Both the position numbers and the translations under genes were made by a program. 64,000 nt of DNA, taken from NCBI RefSeq assembly GCF_026965555.1, contig NZ_CP114040.1, forward strand, positions 7,316,001 to 7,380,000, in the 5' to 3' direction. Source of the stretch: Nannocystis punicea. Lineage in GTDB: Bacteria; Myxococcota_A; Polyangia; Nannocystales; Nannocystaceae. Shown here in pieces: positions 53,634 through 62,440 of the stretch (position 1 is its first letter; the number at the start of each line of letters is the position of its first letter). The notes beneath the pieces are model-generated. The model saw only the letters and a list, made by a program, of their open reading frames with translations, searched no databases and was not told the DNA's origin.

Positions 53634-55466
53634 CTACGCCGGATCGCAGCCGAACGGCGGCAGCGTCGCCGCCGGCGTCTCGGCGCCGCCCGCCACTCGC
53701 TCCGACGTCACGCGCGCCCCGCAGGCCCAGGTCAGGGTCGGGCTGAAGCAGCGCACGCAGGACACGTCGCGGACGATCGCCTCGACGCCCATGGCGACGT
53801 TGATGGCCCCCTCGCCGCCGGCGTTGCGCAGCTGCACGTGCTCGATGAGGTTGCCGCGGGCCTTCTCGTACAGGCGGATGGCGTCCCACGTGCCGCGGCG
53901 GTCGGTGTCGCCGAAGATCTGCACCGGCCGCTCGGCGGTGCCCTCGACGCGCAGGGTCGCTCCGCCGAATTCGCCGATCCCGAGCGAGAAGCCGTCGTGC
54001 ACGCGGATCTTCGCGCCCGGGCGGATCGTCAGCGTCGCCCCGTTCTCGACGGAGATCGGGCGCTTCAGGTGGATCGGCACCCCGAAGTCGTGCCAGACCG
54101 CGTCCCTGGTGATCTCGCCGCCCTCGACCTGCACCGTCGTCTCGGCGTCGAGCTTGTTGTCGGCCGAGATCATCCCGTACATCTGCGGGCTCACGTCGAA
54201 GGCCGGGTGGGAGCGCTCGAACGTGTTGCCGCGGAAGTCGCCGAGGCGGACGTTCGCGCCCTGCAGGGTCACGCCGCCGCCGTTGTCGTGGAAGGTGCAG
54301 CCCTTCACGGACAGGCGCGCCTCGTTGTTGGCGTACACCACCCCGCGGTCGGAGCGCTGGCCGCCGTACTCGAACACCACGTTGCTGAAGCTCCCGGTGG
54401 CCGAGCGGTAGAGGTTGACCCCGCGCCACGCGTGCGACATCTGCCGCGTCGCCGACGTCAGGACGATCGGCTCCTTGCCCTCCGCCTCGGCGATGAGCGC
54501 CGCCGGGTGGTCGTAGCCGACGGTGAAGTACGCGTCGTCGTCGAACTTGAGGACTGTCCCCGGGGCCAGCTCGAGCACCGCCTCGTGCTTGTCGTCGGGG
54601 CCCTCGATCTCGATCACCCCGCCGATGACGAACGGCACCTTGGGCACGTCCCAGCGGGCGCGCTCGCGGATCATCCCGCCGAGCACGTGGATCACCGAGT
54701 CGGGCGGAAACGTGTTGTCGGGCGCGATCGACCCGGCCGAGCGGGCCGGCAGCAGCAGCGCCGGCGAGCTCACGCGCTCGAGCCGGTTGCCCTTGAAGCT
54801 GCTGAGGTGGCCCTTCGACGTGACGTGCACCGCCACGTTCTGGCTGTCGCGCACCGTCGAGCCGTCGATCTTCACGTCGCTCGCCTGCACGTAGATCGCC
54901 CCGCGCAGGTCGGTGCCGGCGAACTCGAGCACGAGGCCGGCGATCTCCGAGCCGTCGGCGTGGTCGTACAGCGCGATCCCCTTCCACGCCCCGGGCTTCG
55001 CCTGCTCGCCCGCGGCCGTGAAGCGGACCGGCGCCTCCGCCGTGCCGCGCACGTAGAGCGCGGCCGGCCGCTCGAACCCGACCGCCAGCTCGGCGCCGGG
55101 CATGAACTGCAGCGTGACCCCGGCCTCGAGCGTCAGCGATCCGTCCTCGACGCGGTAACCCGGGTGCACCGTCACCGACTTGCAGGCCGAGCCGATCACG
55201 CGGTCGACCTGCTCGGGCTCGCGGAGCGTCTCCGGGCAGTCGTGGACCTCCGGCCGGCGCGGCGCGGGCGCGGGCGCCTGCACCCGGTCGGGCATGTTCG
55301 GGTTCGCCTCGACCTTCTGCGCCTTCTGCTCGCCCGGCCCGCAAGCGAGCGCGACGGCCACGCACCCGAGCCCGAGGAGCGCGGCCGTGGAGCGCTGCCA
55401 CGCGCTGCGACCGCGGCCACGCCGACGCGCGGGCCCGACAGCGGACGCAGCGGCGGGGGGATGCAT
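53634..55466 (-). CDS. Beta-helix lipoprotein, unknown function
   Basis: 610 aa from ATG 55466. Lipobox VAVALAC (Cys42). Short linker, then a long right-handed parallel beta-helix with about 20 rungs (SLTLEAGVTLQFMPGAELAVG, DLRGAIYVQASDVKIDGSTVRD, ARLSVKGCTFHDNGGGVTLQ, GANVRLGDFRGNTFERSHPAFD). The pattern of repeated GTVLKFDDDAYFTVG-type rungs resembles secreted right-handed beta-helix proteins of myxobacteria. C-terminal Cys-rich end (DVSCVRCFSPTLTWACG). Divergent from the GNAT gene, 75 bp. Confidence 0.85.
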   Translation of the reverse strand: MHPPAAASAVGPARRRGRGRSAWQRSTAALLGLGCVAVALACGPGEQKAQKVEANPNMPDRVQAPAPAPRRPEVHDCPETLREPEQVDRVIGSACKSVTVHPGYRVEDGSLTLEAGVTLQFMPGAELAVGFERPAALYVRGTAEAPVRFTAAGEQAKPGAWKGIALYDHADGSEIAGLVLEFAGTDLRGAIYVQASDVKIDGSTVRDSQNVAVHVTSKGHLSSFKGNRLERVSSPALLLPARSAGSIAPDNTFPPDSVIHVLGGMIRERARWDVPKVPFVIGGVIEIEGPDDKHEAVLELAPGTVLKFDDDAYFTVGYDHPAALIAEAEGKEPIVLTSATRQMSHAWRGVNLYRSATGSFSNVVFEYGGQRSDRGVVYANNEARLSVKGCTFHDNGGGVTLQGANVRLGDFRGNTFERSHPAFDVSPQMYGMISADNKLDAETTVQVEGGEITRDAVWHDFGVPIHLKRPISVENGATLTIRPGAKIRVHDGFSLGIGEFGGATLRVEGTAERPVQIFGDTDRRGTWDAIRLYEKARGNLIEHVQLRNAGGEGAINVAMGVEAIVRDVSCVRCFSPTLTWACGARVTSERVAGGAETPAATLPPFGCDPA

Positions 55467-55529
55467 CGGCCGAGCATGCCACGCGCGTGCGCGGGCCCGC
55501 AAGGCGGACGAGCGCCCCCCAGGCGGTGC

Positions 55530-55544
55530 TAAACTACGGCCGTG
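55530..55544 (+). promoter_or_regulatory. Leaderless-type -10 box
   Basis: TAAACT (55530-55535), 6 bases before GTG 55542. Same arrangement as at 49466, 63853 and 45683. Confidence 0.5.
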
Positions 55545-56342
55545 GCCTCCCGCAAGTCCGCGCCCGCCGTCACGGAGCCGACCATCCGTGTCCGCCGGAT
55601 CCACCGCCGCGACCTCAACAAGGTGTGGGAGTTCCTCAAGCGCGTGTTCCGCTCGGTCAACCGCGAGACCGTCGAGTACCAGCGCCCCCGCACCAAGACC
55701 CGCTTCCTCGAGATCTACGAGGAGGAGGGCATCGAGCAGCTGCTGTTCGAGATCCACGAGGGCGAGGCCCCTGTGATCGTCGGCTACGCCGAGTGCGCCT
55801 ACGAGGTCATCGGCTCCGACAATTGGATCAACGAGCGCTACTTCGAGAGCCGGGACATGCGCCCGCTGTTCGTCGAGGAGATCGCCATCCACCCCGACTA
55901 CCAGGGCCGCGGGATCGGCAGCTTCGTCATCGAGCAGCTCGAGCACCTCGCGCGCGTGCGCGGCTGTACGCACCTCGTGCTCGAGGTCGCCGCCAACAAC
56001 AAGCGCGCGCTCCAGTTCTACCGCGCCCGCAGCTTCTCCCAGATCGACGCCGCCATCTTCCTCGCCAAGAAGGTCGTCAGCGAGCCCGAGCTGCTGCCGC
56101 CCCGCACCCTCCGCAGCGGCGGCCTCGACCCGGGGCCCGCGGCCGAGGCCGAGGCCGAACCCGAGCCCGAGAGCGAGGAGCCGGAGGACGCGGAGGACCT
56201 GTCCGAAGCGACCGGTCCCGACGCACAGGAACCCGAGGACATGCCCGAAGAGGCAGCCGAGCCCGAGCCCGAGCCCGAGCCCGCTCCCGCCCTGGCCGCC
56301 AAGCCCGCCCGCGCCCGCCGCACGCGCCCCCGCAAGGCCTAG
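55542..56342 (+). CDS. GNAT N-acetyltransferase with acidic repeat tail
   Basis: 266 aa from GTG 55542. GNAT core about 15-175: IRVRRIHRRDLNKVWEFLKRVF, VGYAECAYEVIGSDNW, VEEIAIHPDYQGRGIGSFVIEQLEHLAR with the acetyl-CoA loop QGRGIG, LEVAANNKRALQFYRARSF. After about 185 comes a Glu/Pro/Ala tail to the end (PEPESEEPEDAEDL, EPEDMPEEAAEPEPEP) and a basic end (RARRTRPRKA). The tail includes dispersed repeat copies read in frame. Acceptor unknown (protein or small amine). Confidence 0.9.
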   Translation: MASRKSAPAVTEPTIRVRRIHRRDLNKVWEFLKRVFRSVNRETVEYQRPRTKTRFLEIYEEEGIEQLLFEIHEGEAPVIVGYAECAYEVIGSDNWINERYFESRDMRPLFVEEIAIHPDYQGRGIGSFVIEQLEHLARVRGCTHLVLEVAANNKRALQFYRARSFSQIDAAIFLAKKVVSEPELLPPRTLRSGGLDPGPAAEAEAEPEPESEEPEDAEDLSEATGPDAQEPEDMPEEAAEPEPEPEPAPALAAKPARARRTRPRKA

Positions 56343-56478
56343 CGCAGCCCTCGCGGTCCTCGACGACGCTGGCCGCGTCGCTCGTCGGTTCGCTCGCATC
56401 GTCTCGCTCGACGATCGCTCGAAGCGCCCGACATGCTCTCGTCGCCCCGCCTGTCGAGGTCGCGCCAGCTCGCCCGCC

Positions 56479-58068
56479 TCACAGCGAGATCTTGCGACCG
56501 AGCACGATCTTCGGCGGGAAGCGAGCCGCCCGCACAGCGTCGGCCAGGCAGTCGCCGAGCGCACCCGGGGTCGCCGGCACCGCGCGCATGACCGCCCCGT
56601 TCGACCCGATGGCGTAGTCGACCTCGATCGCCGGCCCGCCCACGGCCTTGTGGATCCTGCGGCATTTCTTCGCCGCGAGCTCGATCTGCCGCAGCGGATC
56701 CGCCGGCCTCGACGGCTGCGTCGCGGACTGCACCGGCCGGGCGACCTCCGACGCGAGCGGCGGCAACTCCGGCTCCGGCGGCGGCGGCGAGCCAGGCGGC
56801 TCCGCTCGCACCTCCGGCACGGACGACGGCGGCGCGGCAGGCGGCGCCGTCACGACCGGCTCCGCCTGCTTCGTCGCGGGCACCATCGGCTCGCCCGTCA
56901 CCGGGGCCGCGACCGCCTCGCCCGCGATCGTCGGGCCGGCCGCCTCCTCCCGGCCGCGCAGGACGATCGCCGCCACGAGCACGAGCAGCGTCACCACGCC
57001 GACGCCCGCCGACAGCCTCAACCAGCGCGACGACTGCGCTCGCTGCGACATCGCCGTCGCGCTGGTCTGCCGCGTCGAAGCGCCCGGCGTGAAGTCGTCC
57101 TGCCCGACGCCCTGCGCTCCCCGCCTCTCGATCGCGCTCGCGCTCGGCAGCGGCACGTTCACAGTCACGCTCGTCGCGGCCTGCAGCGCCGCCGCCAGCT
57201 CGGGCGCCTCCTCGCTCAGCACCACGCGCAGGGCGGCCGCCAGCGCCCGCATCGATTGAAACCGTTCGTCCGGCCGCTTGGCCAGGGCCGTCAGCACGAT
57301 GTCCTCGAGGTTCGGCGAGATCCCCGGCGCCAGCGACGACGGCCGCGGCGGAGGCGTGTCGCACTGCGCCATCGCCACCTTCAGCGGCTCGCCGGTGAAC
57401 GGCACCCGGCCGGTCAGCAGCTTGAAGAGCAACACCCCGAACGAGTACACGTCGCTGCGGCGATCGAGGTGCTCGTTGCGGACCTGCTCCGGCGACATGT
57501 AGCTCGGCGTCCCGAGAGTGATGCCGGTCCGCGTCAGGTCGGAGCCCTCCTCGACGCGGGCGATGCCGAAGTCCAGCAGCTTGCACCGCTCCTCGCCGTC
57601 GCGCCGCCGCGCCAGGAACACGTTCGCCGCCTTGAGGTCGCGGTGGATGAGCCCCGCGTCGTGCACCACCGCCACCGCCTCGGCGATCTGCAGCGCCCAC
57701 AGGCAGCCGTGATGGACCCCGAACGGCCGCTTCTCGCGGGCCCGCAGGCGCGTGTCGAGGTCCTCGCCGTGCAGCAGCTCCATCACGAAGTACACCACCC
57801 CGGACGGATCTTCGCCGTACGAGTAGATGTCGACGATGTTCGGGTGGTCGAGCGACGCGATCATCTGCGCCTCGCGCAGGAAGCGTTCGACGTGCTCGCG
57901 CTCGGACGCCAGCCGCGGATGCAGCACCTTGAGCGCGCAGGCCCGCTTGAGCCGGAGATCCTCGCCCGCGAACACGCAGCCCATCCCGCCGTGGCCCAGC
58001 AGGCGCACCACCTGGTAGCGCCCCTCGAGCACGACCCCGGCGAGGTCCAGCGGCGCGTCGCTCGCCAT
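56479..58068 (-). CDS. Membrane Ser/Thr kinase, paralogue with AgmX/TonB-like tail
   Basis: 529 aa from ATG 58068. Kinase domain: LLGHGGMGCVF, Lys47 (ALKVL), HRDLKAAN with Asp144, DFG 166-168, TPSYMSPEQ. TM helix about 347-366 (VGVVTLLVLVAAIVLRG). The end has the same AgmX/TonB_C-like domain as the kinase at 18449: KKCRRIHKAVGGPAIEVDY, NGAVMRAVPATPGALG, CLADAVRAARFPPK. The shared tail with two Cys suggests a common signal or partner. Convergent with GNAT. Confidence 0.92.
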   Translation of the reverse strand: MASDAPLDLAGVVLEGRYQVVRLLGHGGMGCVFAGEDLRLKRACALKVLHPRLASEREHVERFLREAQMIASLDHPNIVDIYSYGEDPSGVVYFVMELLHGEDLDTRLRAREKRPFGVHHGCLWALQIAEAVAVVHDAGLIHRDLKAANVFLARRRDGEERCKLLDFGIARVEEGSDLTRTGITLGTPSYMSPEQVRNEHLDRRSDVYSFGVLLFKLLTGRVPFTGEPLKVAMAQCDTPPPRPSSLAPGISPNLEDIVLTALAKRPDERFQSMRALAAALRVVLSEEAPELAAALQAATSVTVNVPLPSASAIERRGAQGVGQDDFTPGASTRQTSATAMSQRAQSSRWLRLSAGVGVVTLLVLVAAIVLRGREEAAGPTIAGEAVAAPVTGEPMVPATKQAEPVVTAPPAAPPSSVPEVRAEPPGSPPPPEPELPPLASEVARPVQSATQPSRPADPLRQIELAAKKCRRIHKAVGGPAIEVDYAIGSNGAVMRAVPATPGALGDCLADAVRAARFPPKIVLGRKISL

Positions 58069-58375
58069 CAGCCGACCCTCCGCGATCCGCTGCGCGACGA
58101 CGGCGACATCGCGTCGGCGCCGCCTGCGAGTCTCCGCGTCCCCAGCGACGCCGAGGCATGGCCGCGGGGCGCAGCGGCTCTCTCGCCGATGTCGAAGCGG
58201 GCAGGTGCCATCAATCCATCGGTAGTTGTACCCGACGGCCGATCCGTTGCGGCGAATCCGATTTCGCCAGGCCCGCAGGCCGCACGGCCGGGATCCTCGG
58301 GTCCTGCCTGGCACCTCGCCTGCGCATCGCGGCTCGCCGGAGCACCGCGTCCGCCGCTGTGTTAGCGTCCGCCGC
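58069..58375. other. 307-bp divergent region between kinase and ABC ATPase
   Basis: No gene supported. TAGCGT (58363-58368) lies 7 bases before the ATPase GTG 58376 and is the probable -10. The kinase side shows no clear promoter. Confidence 0.5.
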
Positions 58376-59182
58376 GTGCCCGAGCCGGACCCAGCCTCGC
58401 ACATCGAAGCCCGCGGCCTCGGCGTGCGCTTCCCTGGCGGCGTGCAGGCCCTGAGCGGCCTCGACCTGGTCGTCCGCCGCGGCGAGCTGCTGGTCGTCAT
58501 CGGCCCCTCGGGCTGCGGCAAGTCGACGTTCCTGCGCGTCGCGGCCGGACTCGCGCCCGCCAGCGAGGGCACCCTCACCGTCGCCGGCGAGGCCCCCGAG
58601 CGGGTCCGGGCCCGCCGCGCCGTCGCCTTCGTGTTTCAGGACCCGACCCTGCTCCCGTGGCGCAGCCTGCACGCCAACGTCCGGCTCCCGCTCGAGCTCG
58701 CGCGCGTCCCGTCGGCCGAGCAGAACCTCGCCGCCGACGCCGCGCTCGCGCTCGTCGGCCTGTCGGAGTTCGCCGCCGCCGGCCCGGCCGCGCTCTCGGG
58801 CGGCATGAAGATGCGCGCCTCGCTGGCCCGCGCCCTCGTCACCCGCCCCGAGCTGCTCCTCCTCGACGAGCCGTTCGGCGCCCTCGACGAGCTCACCCGC
58901 GAGCGCCTCAACGACGAGCTGCTGCGGCTGTGGGAGCGCGACCGCTTCACCGCCGTCGCGGTCACCCACAGCGTCGCCGAGGCCGTCCTGCTCGGCGACC
59001 GCGTCGTCGTCCTCTCGGCCCGCCCCGGCCGGATCGTCGCCGACATCCCCGTCCCGCTGCCGCGCCCGCGCCGGGCCGCCCTGGTCGGCGCCCCCGAGTT
59101 CGCCGCCGTCGCCGCCGAGGTCCGCGCCCGCCTCCGCGCCGCCGCCCCGCCTGACCCATCGGACCTGTCCGTTCGCACCTGA
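58376..59182 (+). CDS. ABC transporter ATPase (SsuB/TauB/NrtD type)
   Basis: 268 aa from GTG 58376. Walker A GPSGCGKST (43-51), Q-loop VFQDPTLLPWRSLHANV (the LLPW signature of nitrate/sulfonate/taurine importers), signature LSGGMKMRASLARALV, Walker B LLLLDEPFGALDELT, H-loop VTHSVAEAVLLGDRV. Energises import with the permease 207 bp downstream. The last residues (PPDPSDLSVRT) lie in the dispersed repeat. No sulfonate-specific site can be read from this subunit. Confidence 0.9.
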   Translation: MPEPDPASHIEARGLGVRFPGGVQALSGLDLVVRRGELLVVIGPSGCGKSTFLRVAAGLAPASEGTLTVAGEAPERVRARRAVAFVFQDPTLLPWRSLHANVRLPLELARVPSAEQNLAADAALALVGLSEFAAAGPAALSGGMKMRASLARALVTRPELLLLDEPFGALDELTRERLNDELLRLWERDRFTAVAVTHSVAEAVLLGDRVVVLSARPGRIVADIPVPLPRPRRAALVGAPEFAAVAAEVRARLRAAAPPDPSDLSVRT

Positions 59183-59389
59183 CCGTTCCGCCCTGGTCGT
59201 TCGAACCTGTCCGTTCGAACCTGTCCTTTCGCCCCGTTCGCCCCTCGCCCTCCTCCCGCGCTTCCCTCCTGTCCGTTCGCACCTGTCCCCTCGCTCCGTT
59301 CGCCCCTCGCCCTCCTCCCGCGCTTCCTTCCTGTCCGTTCGCACCTGTCCCTTCGCCCCGTTCGCCCCTCGCCTCCGCACCTCTCGCGC
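59183..59389. repeat. 62-bp tandem repeat array inside the ABC operon
   Basis: Units at 59206-59267, 59268-59329 and a partial third to about 59373. Each has CCTGTCCGTTCG, CACCTGTCCC and CCCCTCGCCCTCCTCCCGCG. It separates ATPase and permease, which are normally a few bases apart. Non-coding. Confidence 0.7.
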
Positions 59390-60178
59390 ATGTCCCTCGC
59401 ATCGGCCGCTCGAGCCGCCTTCCCGCCGCTCCTCGTCTTCCTCGCCTTCCTCGGCCTGTGGCAGCTCGCCTGCGTCGCGCTGGCGCTGCCGGCCTACCTC
59501 GTGCCCGCCCCGGCCGAGGTCGCGCGCGAGGCCGCCGCCCACGCCGATGCCCTGGCCGAGGCCGCGCTCCTCACCGCCGTGGGCGCTCTCGGCGGGCTGG
59601 GGGCCAGCCTCGTCGTCGGCGGCCTCGTCGCGGTGCTGTTCTCGCAGTCGCAGACGGCCGCGCGCAGCCTCTATCCCTACGCGATCTTCCTGCAGACCGT
59701 CCCGATCGTCGCCGTCGCCCCGCTGATCGTCGTGTGGTTCGGCACCGGCCTGCAGAGCGTCGTGCTGACCGCCGCGATCCTGAGCGTCTTCCCGATCATC
59801 ACCAACGGCACCACCGGCCTCGTGCGCGTCGACCCCCAGCTGCTCGAGCTGTTCGCCATGAGCGACGCCTCGCGCCTGCAGCTGCTGCTCAAGCTGCGCC
59901 TGCCCGGCTCGCTGCCCTACTTCGTCGCCGGCGCCAAGATCAGCGCCGGCCTGGCCGTCATCGGCGCCATCGTCGGCGAGTTCTTCGCCGGCTTCGGCGC
60001 CGACGACCTCGGCCTCGGCGCCCTGATCTTGCAGACCTCCGGCCGCCTGCAGACCGCCTACCTGTTCGCCGCGATCTTCAGCGCCACCCTGCTCGGCCTG
60101 GTCCTGTTCGGCGCCGTCGCCCTGCTCGGCGAGCTCGCCCTCCGCCGCTGGCGCGGCCGCGAGCTCGCCGTCCACTGA
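59390..60178 (+). CDS. ABC importer permease (SsuC/TauC type)
   Basis: 262 aa with six TM helices: FPPLLVFLAFLGLWQLACVALA, LTAVGALGGLGASLVVGGLVAVLF, YPYAIFLQTVPIVAVAPLIVVWFG, VLTAAILSVFPIITNGTTGL, then the BPD-transp-1 EAA loop (MSDASRLQLLLKLRLPGSLPYFVAGAK) and terminal helices to LGELALRR. Matches the nitrate/sulfonate/taurine or thiamine-precursor importers. Its binding protein may be the lipoprotein at 63865, some 3.7 kb away. Confidence 0.88.
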   Translation: MSLASAARAAFPPLLVFLAFLGLWQLACVALALPAYLVPAPAEVAREAAAHADALAEAALLTAVGALGGLGASLVVGGLVAVLFSQSQTAARSLYPYAIFLQTVPIVAVAPLIVVWFGTGLQSVVLTAAILSVFPIITNGTTGLVRVDPQLLELFAMSDASRLQLLLKLRLPGSLPYFVAGAKISAGLAVIGAIVGEFFAGFGADDLGLGALILQTSGRLQTAYLFAAIFSATLLGLVLFGAVALLGELALRRWRGRELAVH

Positions 60179-60186
60179 AATTTATC

Positions 60187-60345
60187 AAATGGTCCTCCAG
60201 GACATGTCCTCATGGACATGTCTTACAGTCCGTCGCGCAGGCCGCCCCCTCATCCAGGGGCGCGATCCCCCTCGCCTGCCGGCTCGCCGCCATTTGCGAT
60301 CTCTGCCCCTCAGGACATGTCCTCCAGGGCATGTCCTCACGGTCA
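60187..60345. terminator. Dispersed repeat hairpins between convergent genes
   Basis: GACATGTCC (60201-60209) and GGACATGTC (60214-60222) form a 9-bp stem around TCAT, 22 bases past the permease stop. A second copy (AGGACATGTCCTCCAGGGCATGTCCT-type) lies at 60312-60337, on the HxlR side. Confidence 0.6.
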
Positions 60346-60455
60346 TCGCCGCCGCACCACCTCGTTTCGCGGACGCCGTCCGCCTCGCTGCCGGCATCCT
60401 CGATCTGTCGGGCCGAACGACCCGCCCCCTTCTCGAACCAGACTCGTTCGCCGCC

Positions 60456-60914
60456 TCACTCGTCGCGGCGCGGCACCACCCGCCCGACCGCGCGCACGCG
60501 CAGGGCCGTCAGCGGCGCCCCGCTGACGCGGTCGACCAGCGTCGGCTCGATCGGCCGCCCCGTCGCCGCGTCTTCGAGGTGGGTCGGCGGTGGGTCGTCG
60601 CGGGCGAACTCGTCGCCCCACTGCATCAGCGTGATGATCACCGGCCGCAGCCCGCGGCCCTTCGCCGTCGGCACGTACTCCTCGCGCGGCGGGTGCTCGC
60701 GGTAGGCCCGGCGCTCGAGGATCCCCGCGTCGACCAGGTGCTCCAGCCGGGCCGTCAGCGTCGCCCGCGGGATCTGCAGCCGCGCCTGGAACGCCTCGAA
60801 GCGGGTCACCCCGAGCAGCGCGTCGCGCACGATCAGCAGCGTCCACGGATCGCCGACGACGTCGAGCGCCCGCGCGATCGAGCACTCCATCCGGTCGAGT
60901 CGCTTGCGCCGCAC
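60456..60914 (-). CDS. HxlR-type winged-helix regulator
   Basis: 152 aa from GTG 60914. Canonical start MECSIARALDVVGDPWTLLIVRDALLG with the redox-type Cys of HxlR regulators, then FEAFQARLQIPRATLTARLEHLVDAGILERRAY and YVPTAKGRGLRPVIITLMQWGDEF. The C-terminal extension (HLEDAATGRPIEPTLVDRVSG) is common in this branch. TACAAC lies 7 bases before the start, within the end of the MFS gene. Probably controls the MFS pump and aldo-keto reductase. Confidence 0.92.
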   Translation of the reverse strand: MRRKRLDRMECSIARALDVVGDPWTLLIVRDALLGVTRFEAFQARLQIPRATLTARLEHLVDAGILERRAYREHPPREEYVPTAKGRGLRPVIITLMQWGDEFARDDPPPTHLEDAATGRPIEPTLVDRVSGAPLTALRVRAVGRVVPRRDE

Positions 60915-60927
60915 GGGGCCCGTTGTA

Positions 60928-62295
60928 TCACGCCCGGGCCGGACCTGTCCGAAGGGGCAGCGAGCACAGCGCCGTCGCCAGGCCGCCGGCGATCATCACC
61001 CACCAGACCCGCTCGAACCGCACCAGCGCGTCGGCCGGCCCGCTCGCCCCGGCCGTCAGGCCGATCGCCAGCGCCACCCCGAGAGTGCCCGCGAACTGGC
61101 GCAGCGCCTGGTTGACCGCCCCGCCGACCCCGAGCCGGTTCGGCGGCAGCGCCTGGCCGACCACGCTCGACAGCTGCGGCAGGCACAGCGCCACCCCCGT
61201 CCCGGTCAGCAACATCGACGGCAGGTAGTCGATCGCGTAGTTCGCCTCGCCGGTCAGCATCGCCAGCCGCCACAGCCCACCGAGGGCGAACGCCAGGCCG
61301 CCGGCGATCAGCAGCGGGCGCTGGCCGATCCGCGCCGCCAGCCGGCCGAACCGGGCCGACGTCGCGGCCACCAGCAGCGGCCCGGGCGCGACGCCGAAGC
61401 CCGCCGCGAGGATCGACCAGCCCCACACCTGGGTGAGGAACAGGACGCTGGCCAGGAACATCGCCGTGAACGCCACGCCGAACGTCAGCGTCGCCGCGTT
61501 GGCCCAGCGGAAGTTGTTCGCCGCGAACAGCGACAGGTCGATCGTCGGCGCCGGCGTGCGCGCCTGATGGATCACGAACACCGCCAGAGTCGCCAGCCCG
61601 GCCACCAGCGCCGCGATCGTCTCCCGCGACGTCCAGCCCCACGACTCCCCGAGCACCAGCGCCAGAGTCACCAGCACCGCGCCGACCACCAGCAGCAGCA
61701 CCCCCAGCGGCGCCGGCACCACGCTGTCCGGGTCGCGCGACTCCGCCAGCCGCCCGCGGCCGAGCCCCACCGTCACCAGCCCCACCGGCAGGTTGATGAC
61801 GAACACCCACCGCCAGCCGCACGCCTCGATCAGCGCCGCGCCGAGCGTCGGCCCGACCGCCCCCGCCATCGCCCCCGTCGCGCCCCACACCGCCAGCGCC
61901 ACCGGCAGCCGCTCGCGCGGCGTCGCCCGCATCACCAGCGCCAGCGACGACGGCACCAGGGCCGCGCCGCCGACCGCCTGCAGCACGCGCGCCGCCACCA
62001 GCAGCCACGGCGTCGGGGCCGCTGCGCACAGCAGCGACGCCAGCGTGAACGCCAGCGACCCGCCGAGGAACGTCGCCTTGTGACCCCAGCGATCGGCCAG
62101 GCGCCCGAGGGGCACCAGCGCCGCCGCGAACACGATCGTGTACGCGTTCAGCACCCACGACAGCTCGGCCGTCGGCACCGCCGGGAACGTCACCGCGATC
62201 GACGGGAACGCCACGAACAGCACAGTGGTGTCGAGGAACACCGCGAACACGGCGAGGCTGGCGACGAACAGCGGCGACAAGCGGACGACATCCAT
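60928..62295 (-). CDS. MFS transporter, DHA2 (drug:H+ antiporter) family
   Basis: 455 aa, 14-TM class: opening FVASLAVFAVFLDTTVLFVAFPSIA, motif A region LGRLADRWGHKATFLGG, motif C WVFVINLPVGLV in TM5, and further helices to VWWVMIAGGLATALCSLPL. Expels toxic compounds with proton antiport. The tail (PLRTGPARA) lies over a dispersed repeat copy. A 15-bp palindrome lies 2 bases from the ATG. Confidence 0.9.
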   Translation of the reverse strand: MDVVRLSPLFVASLAVFAVFLDTTVLFVAFPSIAVTFPAVPTAELSWVLNAYTIVFAAALVPLGRLADRWGHKATFLGGSLAFTLASLLCAAAPTPWLLVAARVLQAVGGAALVPSSLALVMRATPRERLPVALAVWGATGAMAGAVGPTLGAALIEACGWRWVFVINLPVGLVTVGLGRGRLAESRDPDSVVPAPLGVLLLVVGAVLVTLALVLGESWGWTSRETIAALVAGLATLAVFVIHQARTPAPTIDLSLFAANNFRWANAATLTFGVAFTAMFLASVLFLTQVWGWSILAAGFGVAPGPLLVAATSARFGRLAARIGQRPLLIAGGLAFALGGLWRLAMLTGEANYAIDYLPSMLLTGTGVALCLPQLSSVVGQALPPNRLGVGGAVNQALRQFAGTLGVALAIGLTAGASGPADALVRFERVWWVMIAGGLATALCSLPLRTGPARA

Positions 62296-62297
62296 GC

Positions 62298-62312
62298 GTT
62301 CAATGATTGAAC
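62298..62312. promoter_or_regulatory. Operator-like palindrome upstream of the MFS gene
   Basis: GTTCAATGATTGAAC is a perfect 15-bp palindrome (7-bp arms, one-base centre), 2 bases upstream of the MFS ATG. A bound dimer would block transcription and translation of the pump. Likely site for the neighbouring HxlR protein. Confidence 0.6.
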
Positions 62313-62388
62313 TAACTGTCGCCCGATCGCAACCACTCGCCGCGCGAATCCGAGCACCGCAAATCTACCGAACTCACGCGCTCGTCCC

Positions 62389-62435
62389 TTGCCGATTCCA
62401 TATGACGACCATAATCTAAAAACCCATCAGGAGCA
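62389..62435 (+). promoter_or_regulatory. Promoter and ribosome site of the aldo-keto reductase gene
   Basis: TTGCCG (62389-62394) and TAATCT (62412-62417) are spaced 17 bases apart. AGGAG (62430-62434) precedes the ATG at 62441. An unusually AT-rich stretch for this window. Confidence 0.55.
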
Positions 62436-62440
62436 CAACG

